From Polaribacter butkevichii (GTDB lineage Bacteria > Bacteroidota > Bacteroidia > Flavobacteriales > Flavobacteriaceae): a DNA stretch of 64,000 nucleotides. Each line of letters opens with the position of its first letter. Position 1 is the stretch's first letter. The notes beneath the pieces were generated by a model. That model was not told the origin of the DNA, ran no database searches, and worked only from the letters and a program-made list of their open reading frames with translations. Location: positions 620,001 to 684,000 of the forward strand of contig NZ_CP150661.1 of NCBI RefSeq assembly GCF_038024105.1, given 5' to 3'. The position numbers and the translations under genes are program-made. This document shows positions 8,508 through 16,636 of this stretch, piece by piece.

Positions 8508-9473
8508 ATGAGAGAGGTCGCTTTTATAAAGCAAAATAAAGAAAAATGGCTCGAATTTGAACAAGGTTTTTCAAATAAAGAGAAAAAAAGTCCAGATGAC
8601 ATTGCCAACCTGCATATAAAAATCATGAACGATTTGGTATATGCCCAAACCTACTACCCAAAAAGTAAAGTTACCGTGTATTTAAATAAGTTAGCAAAGT
8701 CTAGCTTTGACAAGGTGTACCACTCTAAAAGGCGCGATAAAAACGTGTTTTTATATTTCTTTTTTGATAAAGTACCACTACTCGCCTACCAATACAGAAA
8801 ATATATTTATTTATCTTTTATTGTCTTTTTTGCCTGTTTTTTCATCGGTTTATTATCTACTTTAAATGATGCTTCTTTTGCACGTCAAATTTTAGGCGAT
8901 AATTATATAGACAAAACGTTAGAAAATATAGAAAGTGGCGATGCCATGGCTATTTACAAAGGCGGTAGCAATTGGGGGAGTTTTATTGGTATTTACGATA
9001 ATAACCAACGTGTGGGCCTTAATATGTTTCTATCTGGATTATTTATTGGAATAGGCACTGGTTTTTATGTAGTTTATAATGCCATTATGGTGGCAGTTTT
9101 TCAAGCATTTTTTTATCAAAACAACAGTTTGTTTGATAGTTTAAAAGGAATTTGGATTCATGGAACTTATGAGATTTTTGGAATGATTATAGAAGCTGCA
9201 GCAGGTTATATTGTTGGCGCAAGTATTTTATTTCCGGGAGCTTACAAACGTTTTGAGTCTTTTAAACGTGGCATGAAAGCTGGCTTTTATATCTTTATAA
9301 GCACCATTCCGTTTACCTTAATGGCGGCTTTTTTAGAAGGGTATATTACAAGATATTCTAATACAATGCCTACCATCATCTGTTTTGCTATTATTGGTTT
9401 TAGTTTGGCAACTATCAGTTATTACTACCTAATTTTACCTTTTAAGGTAGCTAATAAACACCATTTACGTTGA
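8508..9473 (+). CDS. Stage II sporulation protein M (SpoIIM)-like membrane protein
   Basis: 321 residues starting MREVAFIKQNKEKWLEFE; an upstream in-frame start at 8391 would run into the divergent RDD gene. A soluble N-terminal part (about 1-100) contains YPKSKVTVYLNKLA, typical of the family. It is followed by several membrane helices with GLNMFLSGLFIGIGTGF and HGTYEIFGMIIEAAAGY, which match SpoIIM/DUF95 proteins. The organism is not a spore former; in Bacteroidota this gene belongs to a MoxR-DUF58 cluster of uncertain role in envelope function. Its stop overlaps the next start by one base (TGATG). Confidence 0.9.
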   Translation: MREVAFIKQNKEKWLEFEQGFSNKEKKSPDDIANLHIKIMNDLVYAQTYYPKSKVTVYLNKLAKSSFDKVYHSKRRDKNVFLYFFFDKVPLLAYQYRKYIYLSFIVFFACFFIGLLSTLNDASFARQILGDNYIDKTLENIESGDAMAIYKGGSNWGSFIGIYDNNQRVGLNMFLSGLFIGIGTGFYVVYNAIMVAVFQAFFYQNNSLFDSLKGIWIHGTYEIFGMIIEAAAGYIVGASILFPGAYKRFESFKRGMKAGFYIFISTIPFTLMAAFLEGYITRYSNTMPTIICFAIIGFSLATISYYYLILPFKVANKHHLR

Positions 9474-10189
9474 TGAAAAAAAGAATATTTCTTTTCTTAC
9501 TTTTTTTTGCAACCATTGGTTTTGGGCAGATTAAAAATGATAGTCTTCTTCTTTTAGAAAAAGACACAATACACTATGAAAAAACCATTGAATTTTCTCA
9601 AAAAAGATCGTTTAACAAAAATTTAAAAGAAAAATACAACGATAAAGAGTTTGTATATACAGAAGAAGCAGAGAAAAAGGAAGATAAAAAAGAAGATTCC
9701 GCTGCAGGTGCTGCTATTGTTGGGGCCATCCTTTATTTTATTAGTAACATCTTTCCTTTTTTATTAGGTGCAATTATCATTTTTATCATTCTTAAAACAT
9801 TCTTGGGTACAGATGCCAGTTTCTGGAACTTTAAACAAACAAAAAAGAAAGTTGCTAAAAAATTAGTTTACGAAGACGAAGATATTCATGAAACAGATAT
9901 TGATGGCTTGTTACAAAAAGCCATCAATAGTAAAGAATACAGATTGGCAATTCGGTATTACTATTTGTCTGTTTTAAAAGTGTTATCCAACAAGAAACTA
10001 ATTGATTATCATAAAGATAAAACCAATTCAGAATACCTTTTTGAAATTGAAAATACACAAACCAGAACCGATTTTTCCTATTTATCGTATGTCTATTCGT
10101 ATGTTTGGTATGGAGATTTTCCTATAGATGAAACCAACTTTAAATTGGCTGAAAACAAGTACAAATCTTTTAAAAACTCTTTAAAATGA
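9473..10189 (+). CDS. DUF4129 domain-containing membrane protein
   Basis: 238 residues from ATG 9473 (a TTG three bases earlier is possible). It has an N-terminal signal peptide (KKRIFLFLLFFATIGFG), a charged periplasmic part, one membrane helix near residues 82-108 after an Ala/Gly-rich stretch, then a cytoplasmic C-terminal domain. The latter contains LLQKAINSKEYRLAIRYYYL and YSYVWYGDF, the pattern of DUF4129, which is usually found beside MoxR ATPases and sometimes fused to transglutaminases. It overlaps both neighbours (TGATG upstream, ATGA downstream), so it is translated as part of the operon. Biochemical role unknown. Confidence 0.87.
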   Translation: MKKRIFLFLLFFATIGFGQIKNDSLLLLEKDTIHYEKTIEFSQKRSFNKNLKEKYNDKEFVYTEEAEKKEDKKEDSAAGAAIVGAILYFISNIFPFLLGAIIIFIILKTFLGTDASFWNFKQTKKKVAKKLVYEDEDIHETDIDGLLQKAINSKEYRLAIRYYYLSVLKVLSNKKLIDYHKDKTNSEYLFEIENTQTRTDFSYLSYVYSYVWYGDFPIDETNFKLAENKYKSFKNSLK

Positions 10190-11397
10190 TGCTACTTCAA
10201 CAGTTAAAAAAATACGCTCCGCTCCTCCTCTTTTTTGCATTAACAGGCTGTAATAAAACAGATTGGAATGAAAATTTTAAAGAAAAAGAGAAAAGTCCGT
10301 TTGGTAATTACATCATTTATAACGAAGCCTCAACACTTTTTAATAGTGACCGCGTTACTTTATTAAAACAGAACATTTACGATTATTTAATGTTCGAATC
10401 TCTGATTGACAGTGCAAAAACTCAAAATTATGTATCTATAAAACACAGTGGATATAAATACACAAACGGAACCACAACAGAGCTTTTAAACTTTGTAGCC
10501 AAAGGAAATAATGTCTTTTTGGCTTTTAACAATTTTAGAGATACTTTAAAAACATCTTTAAAATTTACAACCAACAATTTAGATAAGGACGTTTATGTTA
10601 TAAAAGCGCTAAAAAAGTTAAAAGGTACTTTTGAGTTAAAGAATACTCAATTTTCTAAAACGTCTTTTACGTTTGATAGAAACATCCGCAGAAATTATTT
10701 TTTACAATACAATAAAAATTCTACCAGTGTTTTGGGAACTATGGAAGTTGATGGAGAAAAAGTACCCAATTTTATTAAAATTCATCATGGTAAAGGGGCT
10801 TTTTACCTACATACACAACCTATTGCGTTTACCAATTACAATTTATTAAACGGAAACGAAGCGTATGCAGCAAATGTGCTTTCTTATTTGCCAAATGCAC
10901 CTGTTATTTGGGATCCACAGATAAAATCGAGTAAATATCAAGATGAAAAAGAAGACAATACCAACGTATTTAAATTTTTCTTAGCACATAAAACTTTAAC
11001 CTGGTTTTTATTTGTCTCTTTAATTGGGTTATTATTGTTTATGCTTTTTAACGCTAGAAGAAAACAACGTCCGATTCCTATTATAGAACCTTTAAAAAAC
11101 TCTACTGTTGCATTTACACAAACCATTGCCAATTTGTATTTAAAAGAACAAGATCATAAGAATTTGGTTGATAAAAAAATAGCTTACTTCTTAGAAAAAG
11201 TTCGTTCTAAATACTTACTAAGTACCGCTAATTTAAATGCTGATTTTATAGAGAAATTAGCATCTAAATCTGGTAATGAATTGCAAAAAACAAAATATTT
11301 AGTAAATACAATTATCGCTTTAAATAAGAAGTTGGAATGTTCTGAAGAAGAATTAGTTGTGTTGCATAAAATGATTGAAAATTTCTTTAATAAATAA
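10186..11397 (+). CDS. DUF4350 domain-containing lipoprotein
   Basis: 403 residues. A lipoprotein signal ends at the lipobox LTGC (Cys near residue 22); two adjacent ATGs (10186 and 10189) are possible starts. The periplasmic part contains YNEASTLF and YIHHGKG-like segments of DUF4350. A single membrane helix (FLFVSLIGLLLFMLF) lies near residue 275-290 and is followed by a cytoplasmic helical tail. DUF4350 proteins accompany MoxR/DUF58/DUF4129 in many bacteria; the role is unknown. Its start overlaps DUF4129 by ATGA and its stop is 3 bp before the MoxR gene. Confidence 0.87.
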   Translation: MMLLQQLKKYAPLLLFFALTGCNKTDWNENFKEKEKSPFGNYIIYNEASTLFNSDRVTLLKQNIYDYLMFESLIDSAKTQNYVSIKHSGYKYTNGTTTELLNFVAKGNNVFLAFNNFRDTLKTSLKFTTNNLDKDVYVIKALKKLKGTFELKNTQFSKTSFTFDRNIRRNYFLQYNKNSTSVLGTMEVDGEKVPNFIKIHHGKGAFYLHTQPIAFTNYNLLNGNEAYAANVLSYLPNAPVIWDPQIKSSKYQDEKEDNTNVFKFFLAHKTLTWFLFVSLIGLLLFMLFNARRKQRPIPIIEPLKNSTVAFTQTIANLYLKEQDHKNLVDKKIAYFLEKVRSKYLLSTANLNADFIEKLASKSGNELQKTKYLVNTIIALNKKLECSEEELVVLHKMIENFFNK

Positions 11398-11400
11398 GAT

Positions 11401-12405
11401 ATGGAAGTACCAAATAACGAGGAAGTACAAGAAAATTTATCATTCGAAAATAGAATAGATTTATCGGAATTACAAGAGAGTGTTTTTAAGATTAAAAAGC
11501 AATTACAAAAGGTTATTGTTGGTCAAAAAGACATGATGGATTTACTAATCGTTTCCCTCCTTGCAGATGGTCATGTTTTAATAGAAGGGGTTCCTGGAGT
11601 GGCAAAAACTATTACTGCTAAATTGCTAGCAAGAACTATTGATGTTGGTTTTAGTAGAATTCAGTTTACACCAGATTTAATGCCTTCGGATATTTTAGGG
11701 ACTTCTGTTTTTAACGTAAAAACGTCTGAATTTGAGTTTAAAAAAGGGCCTATTTTTTCTAGCATGATTTTAATTGATGAAATTAATAGAGCGCCTGCAA
11801 AAACACAAGCAGCTTTGTTTGAGGTGATGGAAGAAAAGCAAATTACTATAGACGGACAAACCTTTAAAATGGAAGAGCCTTTTGTGGTGTTAGCAACGCA
11901 AAACCCTATAGAACAAGAAGGAACCTATAGGTTGCCTGAAGCACAATTAGATCGTTTTTTATTTAAAATTAATGTAGAATACCCTAATGCTGATGAGGAA
12001 TTAGAAATTTTGTTGAAAGAGCAAGCTTTAGAAAACACCACCAAAGCAAGTAAAATAGAAACAGTAATTACTGGTAAAAAAATTGTTGAGTTTAGAAATT
12101 TAGTCAATCAGATTAAAATTGAAGATAATTTACTCAAATACATTGCAAATATTGTGGTGAATACGCGTTCTAACTCGTTTTTATATTTAGGCGCTTCACC
12201 AAGAGCAAGTATTGCTATTTTAGGGGCTTCAAAAGCGTTTGCTGCCATAGAAGGTCGCGATTTTGTAACCCCAGAAGATATTAAAAGAGCTACCATTCCG
12301 GTTTTAGAACACAGAGTAATTGTTACGCCAGAAAGAGAAATGGAAGGTTTAACGAGTAAACAAATTATAGAACAAATTATTGAAGCTGTAGAGATTCCGA
12401 GGTAG
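11401..12405 (+). CDS. MoxR family AAA+ ATPase
   Basis: 334 residues. Walker A is GVPGVAKT (63-70), Walker B ILIDEINRAP (Asp126-Glu127), sensor 1 is in ATQNPIEQEG, and EAQLDRFLFK lies in the arginine-finger region; the C terminus has the helical lid with SPRASIAI. MoxR ATPases act as chaperones for assembly or activation of other proteins, usually together with DUF58/VWA partners. The DUF58 partner lies downstream but is separated by 637 bp of repeats, whereas the genes upstream are tightly coupled. Confidence 0.95.
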   Translation: MEVPNNEEVQENLSFENRIDLSELQESVFKIKKQLQKVIVGQKDMMDLLIVSLLADGHVLIEGVPGVAKTITAKLLARTIDVGFSRIQFTPDLMPSDILGTSVFNVKTSEFEFKKGPIFSSMILIDEINRAPAKTQAALFEVMEEKQITIDGQTFKMEEPFVVLATQNPIEQEGTYRLPEAQLDRFLFKINVEYPNADEELEILLKEQALENTTKASKIETVITGKKIVEFRNLVNQIKIEDNLLKYIANIVVNTRSNSFLYLGASPRASIAILGASKAFAAIEGRDFVTPEDIKRATIPVLEHRVIVTPEREMEGLTSKQIIEQIIEAVEIPR

Positions 12406-12488
12406 TTCTTGTTGACCAGCAATCAATTATCAGTAAAACAAGTAGAAAGTCTTCGATAAATTTCAGACTGACATTGAAAAAAACACGC

Positions 12489-12566
12489 GTCATTACGAGG
12501 AACGAAGTAATCTGTTTGTTATTTAGTTCTTTGTTCAGTAGAGATTGCTTCGTTCCTCGCAATGAC
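12489..12566. repeat. Palindromic repeat, single A-type unit
   Basis: GTCATTACGAGGAACGAAGT at the left is matched in reverse by CTTCGTTCCTCGCAATGAC at the right, giving an about 78-bp imperfect hairpin. It is the same family as the units packed at 30390-33336. It lies just after the MoxR gene. Confidence 0.85.
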
Positions 12567-12590
12567 AAAGGGAACAAACAGCTAAATACG

Positions 12591-12993
12591 TAGAGATTAC
12601 GAGTTAATCTTTATGTCATTTCGAAATGAGGAACGATTGAGAAATCTAATATTGAAAGTAATTTCAAATGAGATTCCTCCTCATACTTCGTTCGGAATGA
12701 CAGACGTTGGATGAAATAAATACAGTTTGTCATTCCTGCGCAGGCAGGAATCCATAACCAAGTAAGTCTGGATTCCTGTTTTCACAGGAATGACAAAAGG
12801 AAAACAAGTATTAACAATGTAGAGATTACGAGTTAATCTTTATGTCATTTCGAAATGAAGAACGATTGAGAAATCTAAAAGTAGCGTTCGGAATGACAAG
12901 GAGAAGATAAAATAAATACAATTTGTCATTCCTGCGCAGGCAGGAATCCATAACCAAGCAAGCATGAATACCTATTTTAAAAGGAATGACAAA
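12591..12993. repeat. Tandem duplication of mixed palindromic repeats inside the MoxR-DUF58 operon
   Basis: Two copies, beginning at 12591 and 12820 (229-bp period), each start TAGAGATTACGAGTTAATC, continue with GTCATTTCGAAATGA and AACGATTGAGAAATCT, and end with a second hairpin GTCATTCCTGCGCAGGCAGG to GGAATGACAAAAG. No ORF is present. The region sits in the 637-bp gap between the MoxR and DUF58 genes, which I would expect to be adjacent in relatives, so the repeats probably inserted and expanded here. The DUF58 gene may need its own promoter as a result. Confidence 0.8.
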
Positions 12994-13042
12994 AGAAAGT
13001 TAACAATTACACGATTAAACAAATAAACAATTACACAAAACA

Positions 13043-14377
13043 TTGAAACATTTTTACAACACTTTATTCTTAAACAACCGATTTTTCTACATTCTAGGAG
13101 GAATCGCCCTCCTTTTTGTGGTTGGCTTTTTTCTACCTATCTTTTTTGAAGTCTCTAAAGTGTTACTTTTTATAGTGGTTGTTTTGGTTTTGGTTGATAT
13201 TTTTATTTTATATAAAACAAAAGATGCTATTACCGTCAATAGATATTTACCAGAAAGACTATCTAACGGAGATGCTAATAAAATATCGATGCAATTAAAA
13301 AATGCATACGGATTTGATGCGCATATCTCTATTATTGAGGAAATTCCGTATCAATTTCAAAAAAGAGATTTTATCTTTCCTTTAATTTTAGCCAATAAAG
13401 AAGAAAAAACAATTCATTACGATTTAACTCCAACTGAAAGAGGTGTTTATTTATTTGGAAACATCAATGTATATACGAGTTCACCTTTGCAATTGGCTAC
13501 TAAAAAATATGTTTTAGGTGAGGAAAAAGAACTAAAATGTTATCCTTCTTTTTTAAAACTGAGAGAATTCGATTTTAGAGCTTTTAATAACGATGCTATT
13601 TCTTACGGAACCAAAAAAGTGCGTAGAATTGGACATTCCTTAGAATTCGAGCAAATTAAAGAATATGTTTCTGGTGATGATATTCGCTCTTTAAATTGGA
13701 AAGCAACGGCAAAGAGAAGTCAGTTGATGATCAATCAATATGTAGAAGAAAAATCGCAACCGGTGTATTCCATTATTGATAAAGGTCGTGCTATGCAAAT
13801 GCATTTTCATAATTTAAGTTTGTTAGATTATGCCATCAACGCTACATTGGCAATTAGCAATGTTGTTCTTAGAAAACAAGACAAAGCAGGTATGTTGTCT
13901 TTTTCAACAAAGTTAGAAGATTGGGTGGTGGCAGAAAGAAGAAACTCGCAAATGAGTTTAATTTCCGAAGCGCTACATAATATAAAAACAGATTTTTCAG
14001 AATCGGATTTTAGTACGTTATACGCAGTTGTTAAGCGAAAAATTACACAAAGAAGTTTGCTTATTTTATATACAAATTTCGAAACTATGGACGGATTAAA
14101 TAGGCAACTTCCCTATTTACGAGCCTTGGCAAAAAACCATTTGGTGTTGGTAGTCTTTTTCGAAAACACAGCCTTAGAAGCTTTAACCACAACAAAAAGT
14201 GAAGATGTTTTGGGCGTGTACGACAGCATTATTGCTGAAAAATTTATGTACGAAAAGAAAAGTATTGTAAAAGAACTCAGAAAATACGGAATTCAGTCTG
14301 TTTTAACAAAACCAGAAAACCTAACAGGAGATACGATCAATAAGTATTTAGAGTTAAAATCTAGAGGATTATTTTAA
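13043..14377 (+). CDS. DUF58 domain-containing protein
   Basis: 444 residues with two N-terminal membrane helices (about 15-60) and a cytoplasmic region carrying the DUF58 signature SGDDIRSLNWKATAKRSQLM, followed by a VWA-like domain (PVYSIIDKGRAM). DUF58 proteins are the usual partners of MoxR ATPases. Translation appears to start at TTG 13043 (TTG AAA CAT TTT); no better ATG is near, and the segment NRFFYILGG fits the family's N terminus. It is the last gene of the MoxR cluster but is separated from it by repeats. Confidence 0.9.
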   Translation: MKHFYNTLFLNNRFFYILGGIALLFVVGFFLPIFFEVSKVLLFIVVVLVLVDIFILYKTKDAITVNRYLPERLSNGDANKISMQLKNAYGFDAHISIIEEIPYQFQKRDFIFPLILANKEEKTIHYDLTPTERGVYLFGNINVYTSSPLQLATKKYVLGEEKELKCYPSFLKLREFDFRAFNNDAISYGTKKVRRIGHSLEFEQIKEYVSGDDIRSLNWKATAKRSQLMINQYVEEKSQPVYSIIDKGRAMQMHFHNLSLLDYAINATLAISNVVLRKQDKAGMLSFSTKLEDWVVAERRNSQMSLISEALHNIKTDFSESDFSTLYAVVKRKITQRSLLILYTNFETMDGLNRQLPYLRALAKNHLVLVVFFENTALEALTTTKSEDVLGVYDSIIAEKFMYEKKSIVKELRKYGIQSVLTKPENLTGDTINKYLELKSRGLF

Positions 14378-14385
14378 ATAAAACA

Positions 14386-14393
14386 TATATTTG
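14386..14393 (+). promoter_or_regulatory. Bacteroidota -7 promoter box TATATTTG
   Basis: TATATTTG matches the consensus TAnnTTTG exactly and lies 32 bp before the first DUF805 start. It probably drives the DUF805 pair. Confidence 0.55.
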
Positions 14394-14425
14394 CGAGCTT
14401 ATCAAACTAAACAAACAATTATAAA

Positions 14426-14809
14426 ATGAATTGGTACATAAAAGTATTAAAACAGTACTCGGATTTTAAAGGACGAGCTAGACGTAAAGAATATTGGATG
14501 TTTGTTTTGATCAATCTTATTATTTCTATCGGTTTAATGTTTTTAGATAAAATTCTAGGCACAACCTATGGTGAATTAAATGAAGATGGATACCTTGAAA
14601 CTTTATACAGTTTAGTCGTGTTAGTTCCTTATATCGCTGTTGCAGTAAGAAGAACACATGATGCAGGAAAAAGTGGATGGTTTGTTTTAATTCCTTTTTA
14701 TAATTTATATTTACTTTGTATAGATAGTGAAAATGGTGAAAACAAATGGGGAGAAAACCCTAAAGGAATTGGAAACAACTCTGAAATTAATCAAATAGGT
14801 CAAGAATAA
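14426..14809 (+). CDS. DUF805 domain-containing membrane protein (copy 1)
   Basis: 127 residues. DUF805 is recognised from YSDFKGRARRKEYWMF at the start, RRTHDAGKSGWF in the middle, and a C-terminal KWGENPKG. About three to four membrane helices are expected. Family function is unknown; these are small inner-membrane proteins. A second copy follows after 25 bp with the same start (MNWY.KVLK) and almost the same tail (GIGNNS..IDQIG-like), indicating a tandem gene duplication. Confidence 0.9.
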   Translation: MNWYIKVLKQYSDFKGRARRKEYWMFVLINLIISIGLMFLDKILGTTYGELNEDGYLETLYSLVVLVPYIAVAVRRTHDAGKSGWFVLIPFYNLYLLCIDSENGENKWGENPKGIGNNSEINQIGQE

Positions 14810-14834
14810 TTTAACTAACTATAAAACTTAAAGA

Positions 14835-15239
14835 ATGAATTGGTATTTAAAAGTATTAAAAGAACATTACGCAGATTTCAGTGGAAGAGCAAGAAGAGAA
14901 GAATATTGGATGTTTACCTTATTCAATGCAATATTTTCTATTGCAATATCAGTAGTTTTTACAGGTGTTGCCATAGCGATAGAAGCTCCATTATTGGCTA
15001 GTTTAAGTTATATTTATAGTTTAGCTGTTTTGGTACCAAGTTTAGCTGTTCTTGTAAGAAGATTGCATGATACTGGAAAAAGCGGATGGTTCTTTTTAGT
15101 TGCACTTATCCCAATAGCAGGACCAATCTGGTTATTAGTAATATTATGTACAGATTCTATAAACGGTGCCAATAAATGGGGAGAAAACCCTAAAGGAATT
15201 GGAAACAACAGTACTATTGATCAAATAGGTAGAGAATAA
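14835..15239 (+). CDS. DUF805 domain-containing membrane protein (copy 2)
   Basis: 134 residues, paralogue of the preceding gene: YADFSGRARREEYWMF, RRLHDTGKSGWFFL and KWGENPKGIGNNS are shared, whereas the membrane segments between them have diverged. Membrane location, function unknown. It is the second gene of a two-gene unit closed by a strong terminator hairpin 22 bp downstream. Confidence 0.9.
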   Translation: MNWYLKVLKEHYADFSGRARREEYWMFTLFNAIFSIAISVVFTGVAIAIEAPLLASLSYIYSLAVLVPSLAVLVRRLHDTGKSGWFFLVALIPIAGPIWLLVILCTDSINGANKWGENPKGIGNNSTIDQIGRE

Positions 15240-15260
15240 AAAATATTTAAAAGATAAGTT

Positions 15261-15290
15261 AAAAGGTTGCTAATATGGCAACCTTTTTTA
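15261..15290 (+). terminator. Rho-independent terminator after the DUF805 pair
   Basis: AAAAGGTTGC and GCAACCTTTT form a perfect stem around a short TAATATG loop, followed by more T. It lies directly after the second DUF805 stop. Confidence 0.85.
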
Positions 15291-15333
15291 GTTTTTTTAA
15301 GAGTTTTAAACTCTCTTAGCCTTTAAATAAACT

Positions 15334-15341
15334 TACTTTTG
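15334..15341 (+). promoter_or_regulatory. -7 promoter box TACTTTTG abutting the MFS start
   Basis: TACTTTTG fits TAnnTTTG exactly and ends only 4 bases before the GTG at 15346. With a start site a few bases after the box, the mRNA would be leaderless if GTG is used. Confidence 0.5.
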
Positions 15342-15345
15342 TGCA

Positions 15346-16539
15346 GTGAAAATTAGACAAAAATCAGAATCGGAATTTATCATTGTAATGGCATCTTTAA
15401 TGTCACTCGTTGCTTTTGCAATAGACGCATTATTGCCTGCAATTACAGATATTAGTAAAACAATACATATAGTAGATCCAAAAGACAATCAGTTATTTAT
15501 AACTATGATTTTTTTAGGCTTGGGTTTTGGGCAACTTATATCCGGTCCTTTATCTGATAGTTTTGGTAGAAAACCAGTTATTTACATAGGCTTTATTGTA
15601 TTTGCTCTTGCGAGTCTTATTTGTGTTTTTGCAGACAGTTTAGAAATGATGATTTTTGGTCGGCTTTTACAAGGAATGGGACTTTCTGCACCAAGAACCA
15701 TAAGTATTGCTATGGTTAGAGATCGTTTTAGCGGGAATTACATGGCTAAGGTGATGTCTTTTATTGTGGTTATTTTTATTTTAGTACCAGTAATTGCACC
15801 TGCTGTAGGAAAACTTGTTTTAGACTTATATGGTTGGAAATCTATTTTTTACGGTCAATTAATTATTGGTTTTTTTATCATGCTTTGGGTTTGGAAACGA
15901 CAACCAGAAACCTTAAAAATAGAAGATCGAAAAAAGTTTAAAATTTCTCTCTTTGTAGAAGGTGCTAAAGAGTTTTTTAAATACAAATATGCTGTAATTT
16001 TTACTGTTTTTTCGGGTTTAATAACGGGTTCTTTTATGGTGTATCTAAGTGCAAGTCAACGAATATTTGAAGAGCAATATCACTTAAAAGAAGAGTTTCC
16101 TTATATTTTTGCAGGTCTTGCTATTAGTATTGGTTTGGCTACGTTTTTAAACGGTAAATTGGTAGTAAGATTCGGTATGTTTAAATTAGTTTCCATCTTT
16201 ACCGTGCTTTTTACCCTCGTACCGCTTATTTATTTGTTTTTATTTTCTGGAGCAAGTAACCCAAGTATCTATGTTATTATCGCATTTTTTGCCATCCAAT
16301 TCTTTTCTATAGGTTTTCTTTTTGGAAATACAAGAGCATTGGCTATGGAGTCTATAGGTCATATTGCAGGTGTTGGAGCTGCTATTAATGGTTTTGTTTC
16401 TACAATTATGGCGGTACCTATTGCAACGTATATTGGAAGTTTCATCAATCAAACAGCTTTACCTTTATTTATTGGTTTTTTTGTTTGTGGTACTATTTCT
16501 TTGCTTTTAATCATACTTTTAAAACTTAGAAAAAACTAA
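15346..16539 (+). CDS. MFS transporter, Bcr/CflA drug-resistance type
   Basis: 397 residues with about twelve membrane helices. The loop 2-3 signature is GPLSDSFGRKPV, and the N-terminal SLVAFAIDALLPAITDI is typical of Bcr/CflA multidrug exporters, which expel compounds using the proton gradient. The start is taken as GTG 15346 because KIRQKSESEFIIVMA resembles the family's N terminus; the next in-frame ATG is 15388. A -7 promoter box lies so close that the transcript may be leaderless. It is monocistronic; the next gene begins about 100 bp later. Confidence 0.9.
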   Translation: MKIRQKSESEFIIVMASLMSLVAFAIDALLPAITDISKTIHIVDPKDNQLFITMIFLGLGFGQLISGPLSDSFGRKPVIYIGFIVFALASLICVFADSLEMMIFGRLLQGMGLSAPRTISIAMVRDRFSGNYMAKVMSFIVVIFILVPVIAPAVGKLVLDLYGWKSIFYGQLIIGFFIMLWVWKRQPETLKIEDRKKFKISLFVEGAKEFFKYKYAVIFTVFSGLITGSFMVYLSASQRIFEEQYHLKEEFPYIFAGLAISIGLATFLNGKLVVRFGMFKLVSIFTVLFTLVPLIYLFLFSGASNPSIYVIIAFFAIQFFSIGFLFGNTRALAMESIGHIAGVGAAINGFVSTIMAVPIATYIGSFINQTALPLFIGFFVCGTISLLLIILLKLRKN

Positions 16540-16636
16540 CTCAACTACGCTATTACTTTAAAAAGTACATAAAAACTGTGAAAATTATAGTATTTTGCAC
16601 GGTTCTTAAATTTATTTGAACAATAAATATGTTTTT

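Noticed and set aside
8391..8626. Longer versions of the RDD and SpoIIM genes that would overlap each other
   Set aside because: The extensions are each other's antisense; family-like N termini begin at 8485 (minus) and 8508 (plus).
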